This document shows positions 53,711 to 62,004 of a DNA stretch of 64,000 nt, in pieces. The translations under genes and the position numbers were made by a program. Under the pieces are notes generated by a model. It saw only the letters and a program-made list of their open reading frames with translations, did not search any database and was not told where the DNA came from. Positions within the stretch are counted from its first letter, which is position 1. Every line of letters begins with the position of its first letter. Origin of the DNA: Bacteroidaceae bacterium (GTDB taxonomy: Bacteria; Bacteroidota; Bacteroidia; Bacteroidales; Bacteroidaceae); the NCBI GenBank assembly GCA_017619585.1, contig JAFZSA010000023.1, positions 62,001 through 126,000 on the forward strand. Direction: 5' to 3'.

Positions 53711-56239
53711 ATGATATATCCACAACATTTCGAGCAGAAGATAGGTTTCTCTGAGATACGCCAGCTCCTGATGGGGCATTGTCTCAGCACGCTGGGACGC
53801 AATCGCGTAGAGCAGATGACTTTCCTCACCAACGTAGAGGCAATCCGTCTGCTGCATCAGCAGACAACCGAATTCCGTCGTATCATAGCAGAGGTATCGG
53901 AATTGCCCGAACAGGACTTCTACGACCTTCGCCCTACCATTCATCGCATACGTATCGATGGCGTACATCTCGACGAGAAAGAACTCCACAATCTCTACCT
54001 CTCCTTGCGCACGCTCCATTCATGGATCGAGATTCTGCGTAGCGAGGAGGAAGTGGAACAGCCCACCTATCCTGCCCTTCATAAGCTGACGGAAGGTGTG
54101 TTTACCTTCCACGCCGTAACCAAGCGTGCCGAGCAGATTCTGGACCGTTACGGACGAATCCGTGATGATGCCACCCCCGAACTGGCAAATATCAGACACG
54201 AGCTACGCCGTCATGAGGGCAGCGTCAGTCGTACCCTCAACAAGATTCTCAAGGCTGCACAGGCCGAGGGGTGGGTAGACAAGGATGTAGCGCCTACCAT
54301 GCGCGACGGACGCCTTGTCATCCCAGCTGCTCCTGCCATGAAGCGTAAGCTCAAGGGAATCATTCACGACGAGAGTTCAACAGGTAAGACCGTCTTCATA
54401 GAACCAGCCGAGGTAGTAGAGGTCAATAACCACATTCGCGAGCTGGAGGCAGAAGAGAAGCGCGAGGTTATACGTATCCTCAAGGACTTCACAGAACTCC
54501 TTCGCCCCAACATCCCCGAGTTGGTACGTGGCTATGAGTTCCTGGCAGATGTAGAGTTTGTACGTGCCAAGGCTCATCTGGCAGAGCAGATAGGCGGTAT
54601 ATCGCCACAGATTGACAAGAATCCGCTCATCGACTGGACATTGGCCCAGCACCCTCTCCTGGCTCTGAACCTGAAGAAGCAGGGCAAGAAGATTGTTCCG
54701 CTTGAGATTGAACTGAACAAAAAGCAGCGCATCCTCATCATCAGCGGTCCCAATGCTGGCGGCAAGAGTGTCTGCCTGAAGACCGTTGGCCTGTTGCAAT
54801 ATATGCTGCAATGCGGTCTGGCCGTCCCCATGGGCGAGAATTCCAAGTGTGGCATTTTCCAGAGTATCTTCATCGATATCGGCGACGAACAAAGCATAGA
54901 GGACGACCTCAGCACCTACAGCAGCCATCTGCTGAACATGAAGAATATGATGCGTGGATGTAATACGCATAGCCTACTGCTCATCGACGAGTTCGGAGGC
55001 GGAACAGAGCCCACCATTGGTGGAGCCATTGCCGAGGCAGTGCTCCGCCGCTTCGTCAAGCAAGGAGCTTATGGCGTCATCACCACCCATTATCAGAACC
55101 TCAAGCACTTTGCTGAGGATACGCCTGGTGTGGTAAACGGAGCTATGCTGTATGACCGCCACAGAATGGAAGCCCTCTTCCAACTTCAGATTGGCAACCC
55201 CGGCAGCAGCTTTGCCGTAGAGATAGCACGCAAGATAGGAATACCTGAAGAGGTCATTGCCGATGCCACGGAGATTGTTGGTCAGGATTACGTCAATGCC
55301 GACAAATACCTTCTTGACATCACACGCGATAAACGCTACTGGGAAGGCAAACGTCAGACCATCCATTCGCAGGAGAAGCAGATGGAGAGCACCATCCAAC
55401 GCTACGAGAATGAGATGACCGACCTGAAAGAGAAGCGCAAGGAAATTATCCGTGAAGCCAAGAAACAGGCCGAGCAGATCATTCAGGAGAGTAACGCTAT
55501 TGTAGAGAAGACCATACGCGAGATTAAGGAAGCGCAGGCCGAGAAGACCCGTACCCGAAAGGCTCGTCAGGAGATGGATGAATTCCGTGCCCGACTTGAG
55601 GAAGAGCAACGTCATGAACACGACGAGATGATAGAACGCAAGATTCGTCAGATTCAGGAACGTCGCAAACGTAAGGCAGAACGCAAGGAGCAGAAGAAAA
55701 ACGAGGGGACAGCCCCAGCTACTACAGCAAACACTACCACGCCAGTTGCTGCCAAACCCGTTCCACAGGCATTGCAGAAGGGCGATAGCGTAAGACTGAA
55801 GGGGCAGACCACCGTTGGCGTCATAGAAGAAACAGACGGCAAGAAGGCCATAGTCACCTTTGGCAACATACGTACAACGGTACAAGTGTCAAAGCTGGAG
55901 CGTGCCAAGAATACTGGAAAGGACAAACCACAGGCAACTGTCGTTTCCTTCGTCAGCCGCCAAACGCAGAACCAGGTCAGGGAGAAGCACCTCAACTTCC
56001 ATCAGGATATTGATGTACGTGGTATGCGTGGCGACGAGGCCCTGCAGGTGGTAACCCATTTCATAGATGATGCCATACTGGTAGGTGCCGGCAGGGTTCG
56101 TATCCTGCACGGAACCGGTACAGGTGCCTTGCGCCAGTTGATACGCCAGTACCTGAATACCGTATCAGGTGTCACCTCCGCCCATGATGAACATGTACAG
56201 TTTGGCGGCGCCGGTATTACCGTAGTAGAATTAGCTTAG
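53711..56239 (+). CDS. mutS2: MutS2 family protein (Smr domain)
   Basis: An 842-aa protein. The N-terminal helical clamp ([18 protein letters not shown]) precedes the MutS ATPase core with Walker [17 protein letters not shown], the ABC-type segment [10 protein letters not shown] and Walker [15 protein letters not shown] long coiled coil (about 520-660) follows, then a KOW-like strand region ([16 protein letters not shown]). The C-terminal Smr domain ([18 protein letters not shown]...[15 protein letters not shown]) has the LDxRG- and HGxGxG-type motifs. Members suppress recombination or split collided ribosomes. The stop codon overlaps the stop of the opposing gene. Confidence 0.95.
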   Translation: MIYPQHFEQKIGFSEIRQLLMGHCLSTLGRNRVEQMTFLTNVEAIRLLHQQTTEFRRIIAEVSELPEQDFYDLRPTIHRIRIDGVHLDEKELHNLYLSLRTLHSWIEILRSEEEVEQPTYPALHKLTEGVFTFHAVTKRAEQILDRYGRIRDDATPELANIRHELRRHEGSVSRTLNKILKAAQAEGWVDKDVAPTMRDGRLVIPAAPAMKRKLKGIIHDESSTGKTVFIEPAEVVEVNNHIRELEAEEKREVIRILKDFTELLRPNIPELVRGYEFLADVEFVRAKAHLAEQIGGISPQIDKNPLIDWTLAQHPLLALNLKKQGKKIVPLEIELNKKQRILIISGPNAGGKSVCLKTVGLLQYMLQCGLAVPMGENSKCGIFQSIFIDIGDEQSIEDDLSTYSSHLLNMKNMMRGCNTHSLLLIDEFGGGTEPTIGGAIAEAVLRRFVKQGAYGVITTHYQNLKHFAEDTPGVVNGAMLYDRHRMEALFQLQIGNPGSSFAVEIARKIGIPEEVIADATEIVGQDYVNADKYLLDITRDKRYWEGKRQTIHSQEKQMESTIQRYENEMTDLKEKRKEIIREAKKQAEQIIQESNAIVEKTIREIKEAQAEKTRTRKARQEMDEFRARLEEEQRHEHDEMIERKIRQIQERRKRKAERKEQKKNEGTAPATTANTTTPVAAKPVPQALQKGDSVRLKGQTTVGVIEETDGKKAIVTFGNIRTTVQVSKLERAKNTGKDKPQATVVSFVSRQTQNQVREKHLNFHQDIDVRGMRGDEALQVVTHFIDDAILVGAGRVRILHGTGTGALRQLIRQYLNTVSGVTSAHDEHVQFGGAGITVVELA

Positions 56240-58398
56240 ACATCAGCGGTAAAGGCGTTCACAGCATCAATCACACGCTTTACCTGATCATCTGTCATAA
56301 CAGGCGAGATAGGAAGGGACAGGATTTCCTGATGGATTCTCTCTGAGATGCGGAACTTCTGTCCATTCCACTCCTTGTATGCCTTCTGCTGATGAGGTGG
56401 TATGGGATAGTGAACCACCGTCTGGATATCCTTCTGCTTCAGGAAGGCAGCCAGTTCATCACGCTTAGGACATCTTACCGGATAGATATGATAGACATTC
56501 TCCTCGGCATTCTCAGCCACAATGGGTTTTGTTATCAGAGGATTCACAATACCCTCGTCGTACATAGCGGCAATCTGTCTGCGACGCTCATTGTCGTTAT
56601 CCAGACAAGGCAGTTTCACACATAGCACAGCAGCCTGAATCTCGTCCATACGGCTGTTATGCCCCTTGTATTCATTCACATACTTCTGGGCGCTACCGTA
56701 ATTAGCCATGGTACGTACAATACGGGCTAGCTCAGCATCGTTGGTCGTCACACAACCAGCATCACCCAGGGCACCCAAATTCTTGCCAGGATAGAAACTG
56801 ATGCCTGCAGCATCGCAAAGGTTACCGGCAACCTTACCCTTATAGCGTACGCCATGAGCCTGAGCCACATCCTCTATCACCTTCAGACCATGCTTCCTGG
56901 CAATGTCGTTAATGGCATCCATATCACACACCCTTCCGTACAGGTGAACAGGCAGGATGGCACGCGTCTTTTCCGTTATTAGAGGTTCTATCAATGTAGC
57001 GTCTATCAGATAGTCGTTCAGATGAGGCTCGCACAATACAGGAGTCATGCCAGCATAGCTTACGGCCAGAATGGTAGCAATGTATGTGTTCGAGGGCACA
57101 ATCACCTCGTCACCGTCCTTCCACCCCAGCATCTCCTTATAGGCCTTCAGAATCAGCGCCAAGGCTTCCAGCCCGTTGCCCACGGGCACACAATATTCGC
57201 AGCCGCAGTATTTGGCAAAGAGACTGGCAAAGCGTTCATTCTCCTTTCCCAGCAGATACCAGCCACTACGTACCACGCGTGTCACCTCGCTGCTCAGTTC
57301 AGGTTCAAACTTCTCGTTCACCAGTTTAAGGTCCAGATACTTCACCGTCTCGCTTTGCGTACTGCGAACGTTTCCTGCCATCTTGTCAATCTGCGAGTTA
57401 CGTAAATCAACCTCGTAGGTATCGTAGCAGACGGCCCTGCCGCCAAACCCTTCCTTCTGGAATATCAGGCCCTCGTTCAGGAATTTACCGTCGTTCTCGT
57501 TGCTGGTACCCATATCCAGGTACTCAAACTGCTTATAACGTTCGTTTATCAGATGCTTAAACAGAAGGTCCAATGCACCGAACTCCCTACCCTCGTCGCC
57601 AGAGGCGATGTACTGAACGTGTGCCACCTGTCGGCTTTCAAATATCACCGTACCGGCTACTATGCGGTCCTCGTGTCTGACCACATAGACCTTTATATTC
57701 TTGGGGAACAGACGCATCAGACGTTGAATCTCCTGGAACGTATGCACGGGCTTACTGTTATGGTGCACCATCAGCACATCCTCCAACAAGTCCCAGAACT
57801 CCTTCAGTCCCACCTCGTCGTTTTCAGACACATGGTCCAGATAGCAGCCGTGGTCAACGGCCTTCTTAGCCTGACGCATACGCAGGGTACGCATCTTCAG
57901 GGTATTACGCTGGTTGATGGCCGTACTTACCAGCCTTCTTGCCAGCTGCGCCCCGGCACGGAACAGCGCATACAGATCCTCGTCGCTGGGGATGGCACTA
58001 TAGATATAAGGTATAGGCTTGTAGAACACCTTCAGCGCCTGCATATAGTCGCGATAGTAGCACAGAATCTCCTGCATAATGGTCGTAACCTCCATCTGCG
58101 TCACCTCAGGCAGCACTATCAAACCGCCATACGTAAGTCCCTGATGCGAATACACGCATTTGGTATGCTCATCGTAGTTGGCAGGGAACACGGCCACCAG
58201 GTCCTTTGTTGTCAGATGGCTCTCCTTGTACTCATCATCAGGCGATACTCCGTCATAGACCAAAAGCGAGCAGTCAAAGAACCTGTCACTATGATAATCC
58301 ATGAAATTACGTTGCAACAGGAATGTCCCGTTCTTGGAAGCTTGTACAAAAGCATCCCACGTCTCTTTCCTATTTATAGAATAAGGTATTATTGTCAC
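56236..58398 (-). CDS. Fused acyltransferase and DegT/DnrJ/EryC1 sugar aminotransferase
   Basis: A 720-aa fusion. Residues 1 to about 335 look like a FemAB/GNAT N-acyltransferase: [49 protein letters not shown], then LDLLFKHLI and [29 protein letters not shown]. Residues about 353-720 are a PLP-dependent sugar aminotransferase ([58 protein letters not shown] with Lys539). The aminotransferase part resembles FdtB/QdtB, which makes dTDP-3-amino-3,6-dideoxyhexoses. It follows an FdtA-like gene by 62 nt, separated by a tandem repeat. The substrate is inferred, not shown. Confidence 0.9.
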   Translation of the reverse strand: MTIIPYSINRKETWDAFVQASKNGTFLLQRNFMDYHSDRFFDCSLLVYDGVSPDDEYKESHLTTKDLVAVFPANYDEHTKCVYSHQGLTYGGLIVLPEVTQMEVTTIMQEILCYYRDYMQALKVFYKPIPYIYSAIPSDEDLYALFRAGAQLARRLVSTAINQRNTLKMRTLRMRQAKKAVDHGCYLDHVSENDEVGLKEFWDLLEDVLMVHHNSKPVHTFQEIQRLMRLFPKNIKVYVVRHEDRIVAGTVIFESRQVAHVQYIASGDEGREFGALDLLFKHLINERYKQFEYLDMGTSNENDGKFLNEGLIFQKEGFGGRAVCYDTYEVDLRNSQIDKMAGNVRSTQSETVKYLDLKLVNEKFEPELSSEVTRVVRSGWYLLGKENERFASLFAKYCGCEYCVPVGNGLEALALILKAYKEMLGWKDGDEVIVPSNTYIATILAVSYAGMTPVLCEPHLNDYLIDATLIEPLITEKTRAILPVHLYGRVCDMDAINDIARKHGLKVIEDVAQAHGVRYKGKVAGNLCDAAGISFYPGKNLGALGDAGCVTTNDAELARIVRTMANYGSAQKYVNEYKGHNSRMDEIQAAVLCVKLPCLDNDNERRRQIAAMYDEGIVNPLITKPIVAENAEENVYHIYPVRCPKRDELAAFLKQKDIQTVVHYPIPPHQQKAYKEWNGQKFRISERIHQEILSLPISPVMTDDQVKRVIDAVNAFTADV

Positions 58399-58460
58399 TT
58401 CTTTTCTTAAATTATGAATTGTGAATTATGAATTATGAATTGTGAATTATGAATTATGAA
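58399..58460. repeat. Tandem gaattatgaatt / gaattgtgaatt repeat
   Basis: The 62-nt gap between the ketoisomerase and aminotransferase genes is almost filled with about five units of AATTATGAATT(G/A)TG. Related units occur at 14480-14560, 16745-16785, 33020-33050 and, inside a coding region, at 32049-32082. Confidence 0.8.
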
Positions 58461-58889
58461 TTAAGAGTTCACTAACCGCAAAAACTCCCCATAGTCATGA
58501 ATATAATCATCCGCATCGTAGGGTTCTGATGCCAGGCTCACGCAGGCGGCATCCTTGGTAAAGTCATACAGCTTGCACCACACCAAGGGCGGAATCAAGA
58601 TACCGATGTGCGAATCATTCATCTCCAGCACCAACTGATGCTCCCCGTCATCCACCTCCATCTTGAAGCTACCCCCTAATGGGAATATCACCATCTGGCA
58701 GGTTCTGTGCGCATGATCCCCGCGCACGTGACCATCTTTTATATTATAGGTCCAGAACACGCGCTCAATCTTAAAGGGAATATGTCTCTCGCACTCACCA
58801 AAAGCCAGCGAACCGCGTTTGTCGCCAATCAGGGGTAATTCTATCAATTTACACCCTTTTGGCATCTTATTTTCCGGCTTATTTGTCAT
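58461..58889 (-). CDS. FdtA/WxcM-like dTDP-sugar 3,4-ketoisomerase
   Basis: The protein is 142 aa from the ATG at 58889 (MTNKPENKMPKGCKLIELP). The frame stays open to 59123 but runs over the tRNA-Ser gene and the promoters. It has the small cupin fold with DKRGSLAFGE, IERVFWTYNI, the active-site RGDHAHR and QMVIFPLGGSFKMEVDDG, then a GILIPPLVWCKLYDF strand. This family isomerises dTDP-4-keto-6-deoxyglucose to the 3-keto sugar before transamination and acylation. It precedes the fused aminotransferase gene on the same strand. Confidence 0.92.
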   Translation of the reverse strand: MTNKPENKMPKGCKLIELPLIGDKRGSLAFGECERHIPFKIERVFWTYNIKDGHVRGDHAHRTCQMVIFPLGGSFKMEVDDGEHQLVLEMNDSHIGILIPPLVWCKLYDFTKDAACVSLASEPYDADDYIHDYGEFLRLVNS

Positions 58890-58907
58890 TACTCTGTATT
58901 TTTTATG

Positions 58908-58915
58908 CAAAAGTA
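58908..58915 (-). promoter_or_regulatory. -7 box for the ketoisomerase-aminotransferase unit
   Basis: TACTTTTG on the minus strand, 18 nt upstream of the ATG at 58889. Confidence 0.6.
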
Positions 58916-58936
58916 CAAAAAAAATCTTGAAAGTGC

Positions 58937-58967
58937 TTGTGGGATTCAAAAAAAAGCTATACCTTTG
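58937..58967 (+). promoter_or_regulatory. tRNA-Ser/tRNA-Glu promoter
   Basis: TTG (58937-58939), 20-nt spacer and TACCTTTG (58960-58967), followed by CATCGCATTTGA as before tRNA-Cys. Confidence 0.8.
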
Positions 58968-59021
58968 CATCGCATTTGAGAAAAAGAGCTGGATAAACGG
59001 TTCTAAAACGGAATGCCGGAA

Positions 59022-59108
59022 GGAAGTTTGGGTGAGTGGCTGAAACCACCAGTTTGCTAAACTGACGTGCGGGTTACCGTACCGGGGGTTCGAATCCCCC
59101 AGCTTCCG
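59022..59108 (+). tRNA. tRNA-Ser (anticodon GCT)
   Basis: Acceptor GGAAGTT pairs with AGCTTCC (one G-T). The anticodon loop TTGCTAA with a CAGT/ACTG stem gives anticodon GCT. A long variable arm (about CGTGCGGGTTACCGTACC) marks a class II tRNA. The T arm is GGGGG-TTCGAAT-CCCCC. It is followed by an encoded CCA, unlike the other tRNAs here. Confidence 0.95.
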
Positions 59109-59132
59109 CCAGAGACCTCTCAAATTGCATAT

Positions 59133-59204
59133 GGCGCTTTCGTCTAGCGGCTAGGACACATGCCTCTCACGCATGGAACACGGGTTCGATTCCCGTAGGC
59201 GCTA
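59133..59204 (+). tRNA. tRNA-Glu (anticodon CTC)
   Basis: The anticodon stem CATGC/GCATG encloses loop CTCTCAC, giving anticodon CTC. Acceptor GGCGCTT pairs with AGGCGCT with two G-U pairs. The T arm is ACGGG-TTCGATT-CCCGT. CCA not encoded. It lies 22 nt downstream of the tRNA-Ser CCA, so the two probably share one transcript. Confidence 0.93.
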
Positions 59205-59218
59205 CTGGGATATGGTAG

Positions 59219-59262
59219 GAAGAGTTCGACACCAGTAATTGGCTCGAGCTCTTCTTTTTTTA
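59219..59262 (+). terminator. Terminator after tRNA-Glu
   Basis: GAAGAG (59219-59224) with adjoining TTCGA pairs with CGAGCTCTTC upstream of a T7 run ending near 59262. Confidence 0.75.
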
Positions 59263-59350
59263 TAACATTCCCACCGCCACCTCACTATTGCACACATTTC
59301 CCATCGGTCTTTGCCGTTACAATTCAACGCCACAACACATTTGCAATCAG

Positions 59351-59420
59351 GAGAAAGGCCGTTTTACCAAGAGTGACACGCCGTTTCTCTTGAAGAGAAA
59401 GGCCGTATCTCTTTCACAAA
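59351..59420. repeat. Dispersed palindromic element, copy C
   Basis: Units are GAGAAAGGCCGT (59351-59362), the core GAGTGACACGCC (59371-59382), GCCGTTTCTCT and AGAGAAAGGCCGT (59394-59406). CCGTTTCTCT and AGAGAAAGG form an additional hairpin. The order and sequence match copies A and B. Confidence 0.75.
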
Positions 59421-59470
59421 GAGGAAGAAGCATGCGGACAGGAATTCCATGTGCCTTCAATGAACAAAAC

Positions 59471-59505
59471 AAAAAAATAGAGCCGACATAACGTCAGCTC
59501 TATTT
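59471..59505 (-). terminator. Terminator after the DUF3127 gene
   Basis: On the minus strand AATAGAGCTGAC and GTCGGCTCTATT form a 12-bp stem (one G-T) around a 5-nt loop, followed by a T7 run. Confidence 0.85.
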
Positions 59506-59529
59506 TATTTGTTTTCTCTCCACCCTGCA

Positions 59530-59955
59530 TTAGAAGGGAAGATCCTCACCCTCTGCCTGAGGAGTGAAAGGAACAGTTGCGTCAGCAGGTGCGGCTGCAG
59601 CTGCAGGAGCCTGAGTGGGCACTGGAGCGCCACCGAAGGGGGCTGTATCTGGAGCTACGGGAGCGGCTACGGGACCGGCCTGAACGTTACGATCAACACG
59701 GAAAGCACGGACGCCGTTGAACCAACGACCCTGATACTCGCGAGCATCAATATCGAAGGAAACGGTCATAACCTCGCCCATCTGGATATTGAACTGCTGC
59801 ATGCGATCAGCACCGAACACCTCGAAGAAAAGCTTACGGGGATACTGGTCCATAGTCTCCAATACATACTGACCACAAACCCATTCACTACCTGTTCTGC
59901 TTGATGTACCCCTGCGTGGCTCGAGTACAGCAATGATTTTGCCTGTTATTTCCAT
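59530..59955 (-). CDS. DUF3127 protein with an SSB-like acidic tail
   Basis: A 141-aa protein. Residues 1-90 form a beta-barrel-like DUF3127 domain (MEITGKIIAVLEPRRGTSSRTGSEWVCGQYVLET, KLFFEVFGADR, FDIDAREYQGRWFNGVRAFRV) recalling an OB-fold. The rest is a Pro/Ala-rich linker ending EGEDLPF, similar to the conserved acidic-hydrophobic tip of SSB that recruits partner proteins. It lies divergently from dnaN. An ssDNA-related role is suggested by the tail but not proven. Confidence 0.8.
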   Translation of the reverse strand: MEITGKIIAVLEPRRGTSSRTGSEWVCGQYVLETMDQYPRKLFFEVFGADRMQQFNIQMGEVMTVSFDIDAREYQGRWFNGVRAFRVDRNVQAGPVAAPVAPDTAPFGGAPVPTQAPAAAAAPADATVPFTPQAEGEDLPF

Positions 59956-59987
59956 TATCTAATAGTATTATTTTTGAATTCGTGCCA

Positions 59988-59995
59988 CAAAGGTA
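59988..59995 (-). promoter_or_regulatory. -7 box for the DUF3127 gene
   Basis: TACCTTTG on the minus strand, 32 nt upstream of the ATG. Confidence 0.6.
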
Positions 59996-60036
59996 TGAAA
60001 AAATAACTTACTGTAGCTTTTTTTGTGAACGTTTTT

Positions 60037-60066
60037 TTTGATGTACAAGAAAAATCAGTATCTTTG
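60037..60066 (+). promoter_or_regulatory. dnaN promoter
   Basis: TTTG at 60037-60040 and TATCTTTG at 60059-60066, spacing 18 nt. The ATG lies at 60094. Confidence 0.65.
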
Positions 60067-60093
60067 TACCATAATAAATAACATTTTAACAAT

Positions 60094-61218
60094 ATGGAAT
60101 TTAAAGTATCAAGTTCAGCTCTTTACAGCCGCCTGACTGCGGCCAGCAAAGTTATGGGTTCCAAGAACTCCATGCCTATCCTTGACTGCATTCTGTTTGA
60201 CGTGAAGGATGGCAAAATCACCATCACTGCCTCTGACAGCGAGAAGTACTATATCACCACCGTTCCTACCATTGAGCAGGACGGAGAGGCACGTTTCTGC
60301 ATCCCCGCAAAGACCATGATAGACTCTATCAAGGAACTGGCTGAACAGCCTCTGAACATCAGATTCGATGCCGAGTCCATGGAGGTTAAGGGCGCTCACA
60401 GCAGCGGTTCATTCAGCGTGATGGCACAGGATGCAGCACCCTACCCTCTGGCTAAGCCTGTTAGCGAAGGCGCTACACGCCTGAACATGCCTGCCGAGGT
60501 ATTGCTGAACGGTATCAACCGCTGTCTCTTCGCCACAGCTAATGATGAAATTCGTCTGGTTATGAACGGTATCTACGTTGATATCAACCCAGACTACCTT
60601 ATCTTTGCCGGTACAGACGGTCGTAAGCTGGTACGCAACACCATTCACTCCATCAAGAGCGGCATCACAGCAGGATTCATCCTGCCTAAGAAGGTATGCG
60701 CCATCCTGAAGAACGTCCTGAACAAGGACGAGGAGCAGATAGAGATACTCTTTGATACGGACAAGGCTACCATCAAGTCTGAAGACATGACCATGCACTT
60801 CCGCCTGATAGAGGGTCGCTACCCCAACTACAACGCTGTAATACCTCAGAGCAACCCCTACAAGGCCAACGTAGACCGTATGGCTTTGGTAAGCGCCCTA
60901 AAGCGCGTGTCTGTATTCTGCAACCAGAGCAGCGGCCTGGTAAAGGTTGAGTTGAGCAACAACAGCATGAAGTTGACCGGTCAGGACAACGAGTACGCCA
61001 CCAGCGCCGAGGAGTTCCTGGTTTGCGACTACACAGCCAATCCCATCAGCATAGGATTCAGCTGCCAGTTTCTGTTGGAGATTGCCACCATCATGGAGAG
61101 CGACAACGTCACATTGGAAGTTGCTGATCCCAGCCGTCCAGGCGTCATCCGTCCCGCAGAGGAAAATTCAGAGGACGAGGTGCTGATGCTGCTGATGCCC
61201 ATGCGTGTAGAAGACTAA
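60094..61218 (+). CDS. dnaN: DNA polymerase III beta subunit (sliding clamp)
   Basis: The protein (374 aa) is the ring-shaped processivity clamp. It starts MEFKVSSSALYSRLTAASKVMGSKNSMPILDCILF, the typical clamp N-terminus. Three repeated clamp domains follow, with ATNDEIRLVMNGIYVDI and LIFAGTDGRKLVRN in domain 2 and the C-terminal LLMPMR segment. Length is normal. It heads a run dnaN, exonuclease, coaBC and porD-like gene. dnaA is not nearby, so no replication-origin inference is made. Confidence 0.97.
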   Translation: MEFKVSSSALYSRLTAASKVMGSKNSMPILDCILFDVKDGKITITASDSEKYYITTVPTIEQDGEARFCIPAKTMIDSIKELAEQPLNIRFDAESMEVKGAHSSGSFSVMAQDAAPYPLAKPVSEGATRLNMPAEVLLNGINRCLFATANDEIRLVMNGIYVDINPDYLIFAGTDGRKLVRNTIHSIKSGITAGFILPKKVCAILKNVLNKDEEQIEILFDTDKATIKSEDMTMHFRLIEGRYPNYNAVIPQSNPYKANVDRMALVSALKRVSVFCNQSSGLVKVELSNNSMKLTGQDNEYATSAEEFLVCDYTANPISIGFSCQFLLEIATIMESDNVTLEVADPSRPGVIRPAEENSEDEVLMLLMPMRVED

Positions 61219-61233
61219 TAAGGATTTGCCGGC

Positions 61234-62004
61234 ATGAAGCTAAATCTGAAGAATCCTATCATCTTCTTCGACCTGGAGACAACAGGTCTGGACATAGCCA
61301 AGGACCGCATTGTAGAACTGTGCTATATTCGCGTAGAGCCCAATGGCAATGAGGAAGCCAAGAGCATGCGCATAAACCCCGAGAAGCACATTCCCGAGGA
61401 GGCCAGCAAAGTTCACGGTATCACAGATGAGGACGTCAAGGACTGCCCCACCTTCAAGCAGGTAGCCAAGACACTATGGCAGACCTTCGAGGGTTGCGAC
61501 CTGGCAGGCTTCAATAGCAACAAGTTCGACATACCCATGCTGGTGGAGGAGTTCATGCGTGCAGGAGTGGATATTGACCTGAGCAAGCGCAAGCTGGTGG
61601 ACGTACAGAACATCTACCACAAACTGGAGCGCCGCACCCTGATTGCCGCCTATAAATACTATTGTGGCAAGGATCTGGAGAACGCTCACAGCGCCCTTGC
61701 TGACACGCAGGCAACCTACGAGGTGCTACAGGCACAACTGGACAAATACCCCGATGAGCTTCAGAACGACATCCAGTTCCTGGCAGACTACTCTAAAATG
61801 AGCAATAACATAGACTTTGCCGGCAGGTTTGTCTATGACGAGAACGGTACAGAACTGGTAAACTTTGGCAAATATAAAGGCAAACCCGTGAAGGAGGTAC
61901 TGCAGAAAGACCCCGGCTACTACGGATGGATTATGCAGAGCGACTTCACCATGAACACCAAACAGGTTCTAACAAAACTAAGGTTCAAATATGCTGCAGG
62001 GTAA
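61234..62004 (+). CDS. DnaQ-like 3'-5' exonuclease with C-terminal DUF3820-like domain
   Basis: A 256-aa protein. The N-terminal DEDDh exonuclease domain has ExoI FFDLETTGLD, ExoII GFNSNKFDIPML and ExoIII ENAHSALADTQATYEV with the catalytic His. After a linker, residues about 205-250 (VNFGKYKGKPVKEVLQKDPGYYGWIMQSDF) match the DUF3820-type module often fused to such exonucleases. It could serve in proofreading or DNA repair. It overlaps coaBC by 14 nt and follows dnaN by 15 nt. Confidence 0.92.
   Translation: MKLNLKNPIIFFDLETTGLDIAKDRIVELCYIRVEPNGNEEAKSMRINPEKHIPEEASKVHGITDEDVKDCPTFKQVAKTLWQTFEGCDLAGFNSNKFDIPMLVEEFMRAGVDIDLSKRKLVDVQNIYHKLERRTLIAAYKYYCGKDLENAHSALADTQATYEVLQAQLDKYPDELQNDIQFLADYSKMSNNIDFAGRFVYDENGTELVNFGKYKGKPVKEVLQKDPGYYGWIMQSDFTMNTKQVLTKLRFKYAAG

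Larger units (their letters stand above)
59205..59529. other. 325-nt convergent gap between tRNA-Glu and the DUF3127 gene
   Basis: It holds the tRNA-Glu terminator, palindromic repeat copy C (59351-59420) and the terminator of the DUF3127 gene. The small plus-strand frame at 59288-59491 spans the repeat and shows no protein features. Confidence 0.7.

Noticed and set aside
58890..59123. Long N-terminal extension of the FdtA-like protein
   Set aside because: It runs over the -7 box at 58908-58915 and the tRNA-Ser gene. The conserved protein begins near MTNKPENKMPKGC.
59288..59491. Small plus-strand frame of 67 codons
   Set aside because: It spans palindromic copy C and part of the terminator and has no protein features.
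60000..60094. Possible replication origin beside dnaN
   Set aside because: There is no dnaA gene, no DnaA-box cluster and no AT-rich iteron array visible; in Bacteroidetes dnaN is often away from oriC.
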